Shown piece after piece: positions 10,722-18,799 of a stretch of DNA of 64,000 bases. Under the pieces are notes generated by a model. That model was given only the letters and a program-made list of their open reading frames with translations. It was not told the DNA's origin and did not search any database. The DNA is taken from assembly GCA_907163375.1 (NCBI GenBank), contig CAJQUW010008596.1, positions 1 through 64,000 of the forward strand, written 5' to 3'. This DNA comes from Prostheceraeus crozeri. Taxonomy: Eukaryota; Platyhelminthes; Polycladida; Euryleptidae. A program made the translations under genes and the position numbers. Position 1 is the stretch's first letter. Every line of letters starts with the position of its first letter.

Positions 10722-11247
10722 ATGCCTATAATTTATAAACACAATCTTAAACATTTTGCTTCAAATCAAAGAATTGCTCATGAACCACGTATGAATCCTG
10801 TTTATCATTATGATAATAGAGAAACAGTTCACACGGAAGGAGCTGGCATCTTTTCTGGTATTGGAAGTATCGTTAATTTAATTAAAAATAATAAAGATTC
10901 GATTACATCTGCTGCAAAAGGAGCAGCTGCTATAGGTAGTACAGCTAGTACAATATCAAATGCTGTTAAGTCTCAAAACGAATTAAAACAACTAGAAGTT
11001 ATTCGTAAACTTAGGAATGATTCTGAAGAACTAAAAAATTTAAAAAAACTTTCAGAGGAAACAGAAAACAAAATTGCTAACATAGCTGTGGGGGAAACCT
11101 TGAGGAGTGGAGCTCCGTCTGATAGTAAACATAATGAAAATAAAAATAATGAAAAAAACAATTGAAGAAATAAGAGGTAATGGCGTGAGCAGCAACCTTC
11201 GGTCTAACCAGCAAAGCTGTAGCGGAGCTGGTCTAGCAAAATTCTAA
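10722..11247 (+). pseudogene. Minor virion-like protein fossil, copy B
   Basis: Same N-terminus and GAGIFSGIGSIVNLIK segment as copy A. The last part differs from copy A by a replaced stretch that alters the C-terminal tail, and the following AACCAGC/GCTGGTC block is kept. The tail of this gene appears to be a hot spot for change. Confidence 0.45.
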
Positions 11248-11315
11248 AATTATATTTTAGTAAAATTTTTTCTGTGTGTGAGAAAAACAAAAAAGTCAAA
11301 TTATTTTTTATAAAA

Positions 11316-12648
11316 ATGTCTTCTCTTATCGAAAGCAAATTTAGATTAGACGAACCTCCGTTCGTCAGTTACAATCAAAAAAAGAATGACTATATAAGAG
11401 TTGCTATGAATCCCGGATCTTCCAGTAGAGTAAATACTGGAGGAGATTTAATTTTTGAAGTTGATAATCAGCAGAGTTATTTATATTTACCTGGTTCCTT
11501 TTTACACTGTGAATATTCTTTATATAGTGATGCCAATTTTACAACACCATTACCAGAAACCGATAATATTGCATTAGAGAATAATTTTTTTCCAAGATTA
11601 TTTACACAAATGCGTTTAGATGTTGCAACTCAAAATATAGAAACAATAAGTGATTCTCCGGGTGTAATTGATACAATGCTTGGATTTGTAACAATTGGTG
11701 AAAATAATAAAAAGCATGAAATCGAAGGTTGGTTTCCTGATACTAATGATGGCATAATTGTTGATGATTTATCTCACGCTGGAACAGATGCAGCAGGAAT
11801 TGCGAAAGATGTAGAAAATATTGCAAAACATTTAAATAAAACAAACAATAGTGCATATAAAGAAAGACGTGAATTTAACAAGAAAAGTAAACAGAGTAAA
11901 TTGGTCATTGTCTCCATTATTCCGATACTTAGATTACAATAAAATATCATATCAATTTAACTTTAAATTAATAATTCATCGTACAACAAATAATGAATTA
12001 ATCTTTTTTGGTAAGACTGGAAAAAAAGCATATTTAAAAATTGATAGACTTGAATGGTGGATAAATCATATTACTCCTAGTTTAGAGGTTGAAACAGCTA
12101 TTGCAAAAAGATTAAATACTAACAAACCAATTCCAGTAAGTTTTATGAAGCGTACTGCTAGTTCAGTAACTTTTTCCGAACAAAGATTTAACTGGCATTT
12201 TACTAGAACTTCGAATACTCCAAGATATTTATTACTAACATTTCAAAGAAATAATTCTCCAAGTTTTGATAAGAACAATAATCTTTTTCATATTAATACA
12301 ATTCGAAGTTTACAAGTTTCATTAAATCAAACCCGATATCCAATTGATCCATTAAGATTCGATGATACCAATAATCAATTTATGGAAGGATTTGATGCTT
12401 ACAGAAATCTTTGTATAGAATTTAGAGTTGAACCACAATTAACTCCTGGAGATTGGGGACATTTATATCCAATTTTCTGTTTCGATTTAAGTGCACAATC
12501 AGAAGATATTATTAAAAATGGTTGTGATGTAACAATTAATATTGAAAAGAAAGATTCCACAACTTCATTGATGGCTTATGGTTTATTGCTAGAAGATGTA
12601 AAATATTCTATTGAAATTCTTAATGGAAAGATGGTTAGGATCGGTTAA
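11316..12648 (+). pseudogene. Double jelly-roll major capsid protein fossil, copy B
   Basis: Matches the copy A capsid region, including FFPRLFTQMRLD, PGVIDTMLGFV and FCFDLSAQSEDI near the end. The N-terminus differs slightly (SKFRLDEPPFVSYNQ). It is broken in the same manner as copy A, which points to shared descent after damage or to a property of this family. Confidence 0.75.
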
Positions 12649-12766
12649 TCACCTGAGGACCTTTGGTCAGATAGGCTAAAGCCAGAGGAGCTTCGCTCCG
12701 ATAGGTTAGTAACCTGAGGATCTTTGGTCCGATCGGCTAAAGCCTCTGAACAAAGTTCTATTGGTT
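12649..12766. repeat. Mini-hairpin cassettes after the capsid region, copy B
   Basis: A run of very short perfect hairpins: GGACCTTTGGTC-type, GGCTAAAGCC, GGAGCTTCGCTCC and GGTTAGTAACC, separated by 2-4 bases (GAT, TGA, AGA). The stems use different sequences but keep the same geometry of 4-6 bp stems and 2-3 base loops. Confidence 0.8.
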
Positions 12767-12820
12767 AATTAAAAATTCTTAACTTAAAATTTTTCCTAAC
12801 TTAAAATTTTTTTATTAAAG

Positions 12821-13303
12821 ATGTCGGAAGCGAAAAGTAATAATAATAAAACTGTTGAATTAAAATTACGTAACATTGTTGACAAAAATACACCTAAAAC
12901 TATTACGATTGACAAAAAGAAATATTACATAAGTAAACCAATGATAGAGAATATTCAATTACAAGAAAAAAAGAATGGCGGGATTCTCCCATTAATTCCA
13001 CTAATAATAGGTGGCATAGCAGCAGCAGGAAGTGTTGCAGGTGGGACAGCTGGTATTGTCCAAGCAGTAAATAAAAATAAATCAGAGAAGGCAGCATTAG
13101 AAGAACAAAAACGTCATAATAGAGAGTTAAAGAAAGTTGCTAAGGGAGAAGGAATAGTAGATAATTTTATTAGTAAATTAAATTTAGTTGATGAAGGAAA
13201 ACGAGTTCTTAAAAAAATTCTCCACAATGTTGATGATTTGATTGAAATTAAAGGAACAAAAGATGGTTCTGGAATATATCTAAGTCCTAGTATGATTCGG
13301 TAA
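12821..13303 (+). pseudogene. Glycine-rich membrane-active-type protein, copy B
   Basis: About 160 residues. A basic N-terminus is followed by ILPLIPLIIGGIAAAGSVAG, then a charged helix with KAALEEQKRHNRELKKVAKG and a C-terminal half ending in GSGIYLSPSMIR. The full form shows that the hydrophobic segment is central, not terminal. The resemblance is to minor core or membrane-lytic proteins of adenovirus-like and Polinton virions. This part looks whole, unlike its copy A partner. The start context is TTAAAGATG. Confidence 0.5.
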
Positions 13304-13510
13304 TAACCTCAGGACCTTTGGTCCGATAGGCTAAAGCCTCTGAACAAAAGTGATCGGCTAAAGCCAGAGGAGCTTCGCTCCGATAGGTTAATAACCTGAG
13401 GACCTTTGGTCCGATCGGCTAAAGCCTCAGAACCTTTGGTTCTATAGGTTAATAACCTGAGGACCTTTGGTCCGATCGGCTAAAGCCTCAGAACCTTTGG
13501 TTCTATTAGG
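13304..13510. repeat. Tandem 61-bp hairpin cassette array
   Basis: Two direct repeats of 61 bp (starting near 13,386 and 13,447), preceded by partial units. Each holds four consecutive hairpins: GGTTAATAACC, GGACCTTTGGTCC, GGCTAAAGCC and GAACCTTTGGTTC. One partial unit has GGAGCTTCGCTCC instead. Stem pairs change together, so pairing rather than sequence is preserved. Confidence 0.85.
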
Positions 13511-13535
13511 TAAAACATTTATTTTATCTTTTGAA

Positions 13536-14035
13536 ATGAATTCTACAAATTCCGAAAAGTTAATTAAATTAAAAATTTCAAATCTAGATCTAATGGATTA
13601 TCTCTTAAAAGTACATAAAACCTCAAATTGCCAGCACACCGGTCGGCTGCACAGCGGTCGGCTGCACACTGGAGGGGATATACAAAAACATTAGAAAACT
13701 TTCCTGGATTTATTTGGAGTAAATATTCGAAAGAAAAACATCTTCCTGGTCATTCATATACCGGTCCAGGAACTCGATTAGATATAAGACTAGATGAGAA
13801 TAATAATCCAAAACCAGGTGAAGAACCAATAAATAGAGTAGATGCCGCCGCTTATAGACATGATTTAGCTTATCGAAATCATGATCTAAGTTCTCGACAT
13901 GCAGCTGATAAGAAGATGATTCAAGAATTAGATAGTATTCAAAATCCTACATTTAGAGAAAAAATTGAAAGAATGTTTGTTAAGAAAGCTTTACAAGCTA
14001 AAATATTATTCGGTCAGGGTTTAAATGAAACGACA
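13536..14035 (+). pseudogene. PLA2-like domain fossil (parvovirus VP1u/Polinton type), copy B
   Basis: A phospholipase A2-like domain of the kind found in parvovirus VP1 unique regions and in many Polintons/adintoviruses. Visible are the calcium-loop motif YTGPGTRLD, the linker PKPGEEPINRVD and the catalytic AAYRHDLAY with its His-Asp pair, then a helix ending in KALQAKILFGQG. In the virus families it helps particles breach endosomal membranes. The region before about 13,690 includes short GC-rich direct repeats (GGTCGGCTGCACA) unlike the rest of the element, which looks like local disruption. The domain reads on into the integrase without an intervening stop. Confidence 0.75.
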
Positions 14036-14863
14036 GCAAAGCTGTCTGAGAGCAACGCTCGAACCTACGCGTCCGAAATCCACAAGGAATACAGAAGGCC
14101 TAAATATTTATTGAAAGTAAAAGTATTTAATAAAGATGATATTTGGAGTGCTGATCTTATTCATATGCCGAATGATTCTGATTATAAATACGCATTGACC
14201 GTTATAGATTTATATGCACGATACGCTTGGGTAAAGCCTTTAAAAAACAAAAGTGGTCTATCAGTTAAATATGCGTTTGAAGAAATCGTTAAAGAAAGTA
14301 AGAGAAAGCCAAAAAAATTGTTTGTTGATAAAGGGTCGGAATTTTATAACCTAAACGTTCAGCCACTATTTGAAACAGACAAAAGTCATCGCCAAGGCTC
14401 AGTTTATTCAACTGAAAATGCAGGAAAGGCTGTAGTAATTGAGCGATTCAATCGGACGTTAAAAAATAAATTATTCAAGAAATTTACTCAGCAAGGAAAT
14501 CAGAAATGGTTGAAGATATTACCAGGAGTTGTAGAAGAGTATAACAATAAGATTCATTCAGGTATTGAAGAAACCCCAAAGAATGCTTCTGACGACCCTG
14601 ATTTGATAAGAAAAAAAATATTCGAGAATAATTATTCGAATGAGAGTAATCCGAATTTGCAGAAACTTAAGCCGAAATTTAAAATTGGTGATAGAGTTAG
14701 AATATTTAAGTATAAGAATAAATTTGAAAAGGGGTTCGTCGGATACTGGACGAAAGAGATATTTGAAGTTTGTAAAATAAATCAAACTTATCCGATTATT
14801 TACGAAATCAAAGATTTAGATGATGAAGATATCAGAGGCCGATTTTATCAAAATAAATAATAA
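14036..14863 (+). pseudogene. Polinton-type DDE integrase fossil, copy B
   Basis: Retroviral-like integrase core (rve). The catalytic triad is visible: Asp in DDIWSADLIHM, Asp in KKLFVDKGSEFYN and Glu in VVIERFNRTLKN. Then comes WLKILPGVVEEYNNKIHSG, typical of Polinton integrases. A C-terminal SH3/chromodomain-like part starts at FKIGDRVRIFKYKNKFEKG. In Polintons it inserts the element with a 6-bp target duplication. It lies near the right end, as is usual for the family, and is convergent with the protease across a short hairpin-bearing spacer. Confidence 0.8.
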
Positions 14864-14962
14864 CGAAGCGAGCTTTAACCTTTAGGTGGCGCTTTAGCTA
14901 GCTAGCTTCGCTTGATTTTTAATTATCATTATTATTGGAACTAACGTTTCGGGAATGAAATT
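14864..14962. terminator. Hairpins between convergent integrase and protease
   Basis: An imperfect stem pairs CGAAGCGAGCT (from 14,866) with AGCTAGCTTCGCTTG (to about 14,913). A second small stem is GGGAATGAAATTCCC near 14,951. Their location between two converging gene ends suggests 3-prime-end formation. That role is inferred. Confidence 0.5.
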
Positions 14963-14975
14963 CCCTTGTTTAATT

Positions 14976-15380
14976 CTAACATAATATCAAGAAATGGAAC
15001 TCCTTTTTGTAATTTATATAAAACATAAAGACATAATTGTAAGTTGTTCCTGGTTTTTGAATTTGAAATGTATTATAAGTTCCATTGCCAAGTAATTTTT
15101 TAACTTCGTTTGTTGAAGGCAATCCATAAGAGTCGAAAAAGTAATTATCTCGATTTTTATTAAAGATACCTGAAGACCAATGTATTCCTTTTTCATCTGA
15201 CGTATGAAGATTTGTTATGAAATTTATAGTTATTGTTGGCTTATTTTTTAGGAATTGTAATTCGTCTCTCATCAATATGTGAAAATTCTTTATTCCCAAT
15301 TGATTTGCGATTTTCTTTAAATCGAAATTTGTAGTTGTTTGCGTTCCATATAATTTAAAAAAATCATTTATGTTGCTCAT
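14976..15380 (-). pseudogene. Adenain-like cysteine protease fossil, copy B
   Basis: A reverse-strand frame starting MSNINDFFKLYG with the maturation-protease layout of adenoviruses and Polintons: MRDELQFLKNKPT, the catalytic-His block KGIHWSSGIF and the acidic-residue block NYFFDSYGLPS, then a C-terminal segment. In the virus families it cleaves capsid precursors. The start (complement of 15,378-15,380) lies in TTATAAAATG, like the other genes. The part is broken. A second, partial copy of its N-terminus lies at 15,693-15,810. Confidence 0.65.
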
Positions 15381-15414
15381 TTTATAATAAAAAAATTTCT
15401 TATAGGGTCCCCTA

Positions 15415-15597
15415 GAAGTCAGAAGGGGGGGTATTGATTTAAAACTGTTCCACAATGACGACTTTCCTTACTACTTAGTCAGAAGGGGGTATTGATTTAA
15501 AACTGTTTCATAATGATGACTTTCCTTACTACTTAGTCAGAAGGGGGTATTGATTTAAAACTGTTCCACAATGATGACTTTCCCTACTACTTATTCG
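15415..15597. repeat. 58-60 bp tandem repeat, three units
   Basis: Three near-identical units starting with AGAAGGGGG, continuing TATTGATTTAAAACTG and ending TACTACTTAGTC, at about 15,421, 15,481 and 15,539. They lie directly upstream of the protease gene on its strand and could be promoter-proximal or subterminal repeats of the element. Confidence 0.8.
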
Positions 15598-15692
15598 ATT
15601 TTGAAATGATTTAATTTAATCTAAATTAAAAAGGTACGTGGTAAGGAATCAGTTTATTAGCAGAGTTAGTGCTTAGCACATCTTTTATCAAT

Positions 15693-15810
15693 AGTATTTC
15701 ATCCCTCATCAATAGGTGAAAATTCTTTATTCCCAATTGATTAGCGATCTCATTTAAATCGAAATTCGTAGTTGTTTGTTTGCCGTATAATTTTAAAACT
15801 TAGTCATGTT
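15693..15810 (-). pseudogene. Second partial copy of the protease start
   Basis: About 118 bp clearly related to the protease N-terminal region at 15,262-15,380, with matching words such as GTGAAAATTCTTTATTCCCA (on the plus strand). It is more diverged than copies A and B are from each other, so it came from another family member or an older duplication. It marks the last recognisable Polinton DNA on this side. Confidence 0.7.
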
Positions 15811-16009
15811 ATTAACCTGAGGACATATATCGCCTATATTATTACTCAGTATAACTGTCGGATTTTCATCATTCATTTTAAAGGAAATAAATTCCAATAA
15901 CTGCAATAATGTCTACTTCTTGTACAGAAAAATAAAAACAACGGCAGTGTATTTTGCATCAAATGTAATAATACAACAATCAGTCTTATCACACAATTGT
16001 ACAACAGCA

Positions 16010-16378
16010 GAGTCTCATGGTAGTAGACTGGAGAACAAAAGAAAATTTAATTACATTTCAAAATCATCCAAAATGCGTTACTACTAAGTTCCATGAATCA
16101 TGCTTAAATATCAAAGATTATGTTACATACCGAAATATAGATCTATACAATAGCAGTCTCATGGTAGTAGACTGGAGAACAAAAGAAAATTTAATTACAT
16201 TTCAAAATAATGCAAAATGCGTTACTACTAAGTTCCATGAATCATGCTTAAATATCAAAGATTATGTTACATACCGAAATATAGATCTATACAATAGCAG
16301 TCTCATGGTAGTAGACTGGTGAACAAAAGAAAATTTAATTACATTTCAAAATAATCCAAAATGCGTTACTACTTATAA
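16010..16378 (+). repeat. 144-bp tandem repeat with open reading frame
   Basis: Two full units and part of a third (16,017; 16,161; 16,305) repeat every 144 bp, that is 48 codons, so a frame stays open through MVVDWRTKENLITFQN, KCVTTKFHESCLNIKDY and so on. Cys and His are spaced like a degraded zinc finger, but I recognise no family. The units are almost identical, so the amplification is recent. Confidence 0.75.
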
Positions 16379-16537
16379 AGAAGTCTTCATAAATATGTAT
16401 GCATCAAATATGTATGTACATTGCACATATCTTAAAAAGTGAAACAACACAGTTAATGTTCATTCATCTTGGGAACCAAACCTCATTTCTTCTATAGTTG
16501 TCGGTTGATTCAATTTTTCTATATAAATTTTGATTTC

Positions 16538-17092
16538 TTAAAAATGTTTTCTAACAAAACTAATGGGCATTGATGAATTTAAAAATAATACGTGTGGTAG
16601 AATTAGATCTGATAAGTTCATCAAGAAATAACAATAACTTACGTTATAGGAAATTCTAAATAGTTCCAAGTTTGCCACAAATCTGTTCTTTTTATTGTCA
16701 CTCAATTCCAGAATTCTTTTAAATCCATAACCTTGATAAGCAGCACTTCTCAGCAACGACCCATGGTGTACTTTATCACTTGCAATCAGTTTTGAAGTCA
16801 TAGTAGCACTATCCTCGATGGTAATGAAATGTTCTTTTGTAACATTGAACTGAGGAATTGTAGTAGTGGTCAGATACTGTTCTATTTTTACTGTAATATC
16901 CTCCACTTGTTTTTGAGAGTCCAATTTGTTCTTCTTTCTCGATTGAATTTCTAACTTCCACTCTTCAAAGTATTTATTCGCAGTTTCTTTGTGCTCTTCT
17001 TTAATTAATTTTAGTAAAATCGGCATGTAAAACGAAAAAACTTCCGCGGCAGTGCGTTTTGGCATTTTGGAATGAAGAAAGAAAACAGTCAC
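16538..17092 (-). CDS. Hypothetical protein ORF, function unknown
   Basis: A reverse-strand frame of 184 residues; a likelier start is the internal Met of MPKRTAAEVFSFYMPILL. The body is charged and helical (KEETAN-like, KLEIQSRKKNKLDSQKQVED) with a middle part that includes HHGSLLRSAAYQGYGFKRIL. No domain is recognised. The end of the frame looks non-coding, and an exon boundary or decay is possible. It lies downstream of the RING gene fossil on the same strand, about 940 bp away across repeats, so the two might once have belonged to one locus. Whether it is a host exon or element cargo cannot be told. Confidence 0.35.
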   Translation of the reverse strand: MTVFFLHSKMPKRTAAEVFSFYMPILLKLIKEEHKETANKYFEEWKLEIQSRKKNKLDSQKQVEDITVKIEQYLTTTTIPQFNVTKEHFITIEDSATMTSKLIASDKVHHGSLLRSAAYQGYGFKRILELSDNKKNRFVANLELFRISYNVSYCYFLMNLSDLILPHVLFLNSSMPISFVRKHF

Positions 17093-17340
17093 TAGTTATG
17101 ATTAATGGAATTGTAAAATGAAGTCTTACTTCCTACATGCTGCAATATATTCCACGTCATTTTAATCTTTAATACGGGTAACAGCTGCTTGTTCTGTATT
17201 TCAATGGTTCAGGAATGCCAGAAGCATGCGGATATCAGCTGTTCCCTACAATTGGGAGGTTCATCAGAGTGCAAAGCAGTAACAATAACAGGCATTGTGA
17301 GAGATTGTGTTATATTCTTAAAGAAATATTATTAGTCACA
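17093..17340. other. No feature recognised
   Basis: Ordinary AT-rich sequence without a gene or clear repeat. Confidence 0.4.
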
Positions 17341-17890
17341 TGATATATTTTAAAAACCTGAAAGATGGATAAAATTCATGAATTTGAAATTCTCAACTTT
17401 TATGATTTTCGGTGTCCTGGAACGGACATGATTTTAAGGGCGGGTGTAAAATTGTAATTCTCAAATTTTGAGATTCTTAACTTTTATGATTTTTTCGGTG
17501 TCCTGGAACGGTCATGATTTAAGCGAGAAAATTGTAATTCTGAAATTTGAGATTCTCAACTTTTATGATTTTCGGTGTCCTGGAACGGTCATGATTTTGG
17601 GGGTGAAAATTGTAATTCTCAAATTTTGAGATTTTGAAAAATTTGAAAAATTGGGTATTTTTAAAAACGCCTAAATTTATGAATTTATGTCTTAAAAACC
17701 TGAAAGAGGGTTAAAATTCATGAATTTAGACCATTTAAAAAGTACCATTTTTTTGAAAAATCGGTATCTTTAAAAACGACTAAATTCATGAATTTAGGTC
17801 TTAAAAACCTGAAAAAGGGTTAAAATTCATGAATTTATGTCGTTTTTAAAGATACTATTTTTTTGAATTTTATGGTGTCCTGGAACGGTC
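17341..17890. repeat. Compound AT-rich repeats
   Basis: Two repeat kinds are interleaved. GGTGTCCTGGAACGG occurs at 17,411, 17,497, 17,574 and 17,874; the first three lie about 77-86 bp apart, each within CAACTTTTATGATTTTCGG context. The second kind is a palindromic core AAATTCATGAATTT flanked by CTTAAAAACCTGAAA, occurring several times in both orientations between 17,350 and 17,850. No coding. Confidence 0.75.
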
Positions 17891-18034
17891 TTTTGCCCAT
17901 TACTATGAACGTGGTAAATGGCATGTTTATTAATGTCTACAATCCTCAACAAGTATGATTGTAATAGAAGTGTGATAGCCTTATATACAAAAGCTGCACA
18001 ATAGCAACGAATCACAGACACGCATGATGACTCA

Positions 18035-18560
18035 TCATGAACGATATACAGGGACTGTTGAAATTATTTCTTCATCACAAAGGGGACAAAATATAGTTTC
18101 CAAGGGTACATAGCATGTAGAACACATGGCAAAATGAGAACATGGCAACAAGAGAAGGGATTTTTCCCGTTCGAAACACCTAATGCAGTTCCGTTCACAT
18201 AATAATTCAAACGTCTCTATTTCTAATTTCTTTCTGAAGTCACTTTCATTGATAAAACATTTCGATAAATCAATTGAAGGTTTCACTTTTTTATCTCCGA
18301 TTCAGAAAGTTCCAATTTCATCCTCCTAATTTCACTGTCTTTATAATGTAGCATTGAGAAATCTTCTATCTAACTACGATCCAAATTAGCATTTATGGTA
18401 TGCTCATCCAGATCCATTAGTCGTTCAACTAAATCACCAGCTTTGATATTTTCATTTAGATATGTAACAGTTTCTATAGCCTTTTATCGAATGACCAACG
18501 TTTCTTGCAACAATCCATGAAATTGGGAAACTAGTCATCAATATTCACATCATCAAACAA
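18035..18560 (-). pseudogene. IAP-type RING finger gene fragment, decayed
   Basis: The last 83 codons (18,286 to 18,035) hold a C3HC4 RING finger: CIRC, then LLPCSHFAMCSTC and CPLC, ending in STVPVYRS. This matches the C-terminal RING of inhibitor-of-apoptosis E3 ubiquitin ligases (PCGHxxxC ... CPxC ... VRVYxS). Further upstream on the same strand, to about 18,560, coding-like sequence (NENIKAGDLVERLMDLDEH) reads in another frame with in-frame stops, consistent with an older, longer gene. No BIR domain is seen. IAP-like RING genes occur in animal genomes and as cargo of DNA viruses and elements; which source applies here is open. Confidence 0.55.
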
Positions 18561-18585
18561 CTTCGCGGTTCGTATTTACATGTTC

Positions 18586-18621
18586 GAAACATGTTCCGAT
18601 TGGTAATTCGGAACATGTTCC
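18586..18621. repeat. Short inverted repeat
   Basis: GAAACATGTTCCGA and TCGGAACATGTTCC form a 14-bp stem with one mismatch around an 8-base loop, just upstream of the LINE fragment. Confidence 0.6.
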
Positions 18622-18799
18622 TATCCATGTTCGCATCCACTACCAGCGCGTCCACAAAACTAACTACTGTGGTTTTTATAAAAGCTCAAATATAAATAAC
18701 AATTTTTTCAGTGTCAGTATACAATAACATATGTATACGTTTTTTAAAATGGAGCGCGAGCATGAAATGATGCAAGGGACAATTTGTTTTAACAGACGA

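Larger units (their letters stand above)
8801..15812. mobile_element. Polinton/adintovirus-like fossil, copy B
   Basis: This copy starts part-way into the leftmost reverse-strand gene and repeats the whole copy A order. It then adds what copy A has lost to the right: the rest of the glycine-rich protein, a PLA2-like domain, a Polinton integrase and, on the reverse strand, an adenain-like protease with a second partial protease start beyond it. No DNA polymerase is seen. No terminal inverted repeat or target duplication could be identified, and the right limit is set by the last protease-like sequence. It is broken in a handful of places. Differences from copy A are scattered single bases plus remodelled spacers, so it looks young. 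Confidence 0.85.

Noticed and set aside
13304-13510. CRISPR-like array
   Set aside because: The repeats are contiguous hairpin cassettes without unique spacers, in eukaryotic element DNA.
14900-15812. Terminal inverted repeat of the AT-rich Polinton
   Set aside because: No sequence near the right end has an inverted partner at the left of copy B or copy A within the window.
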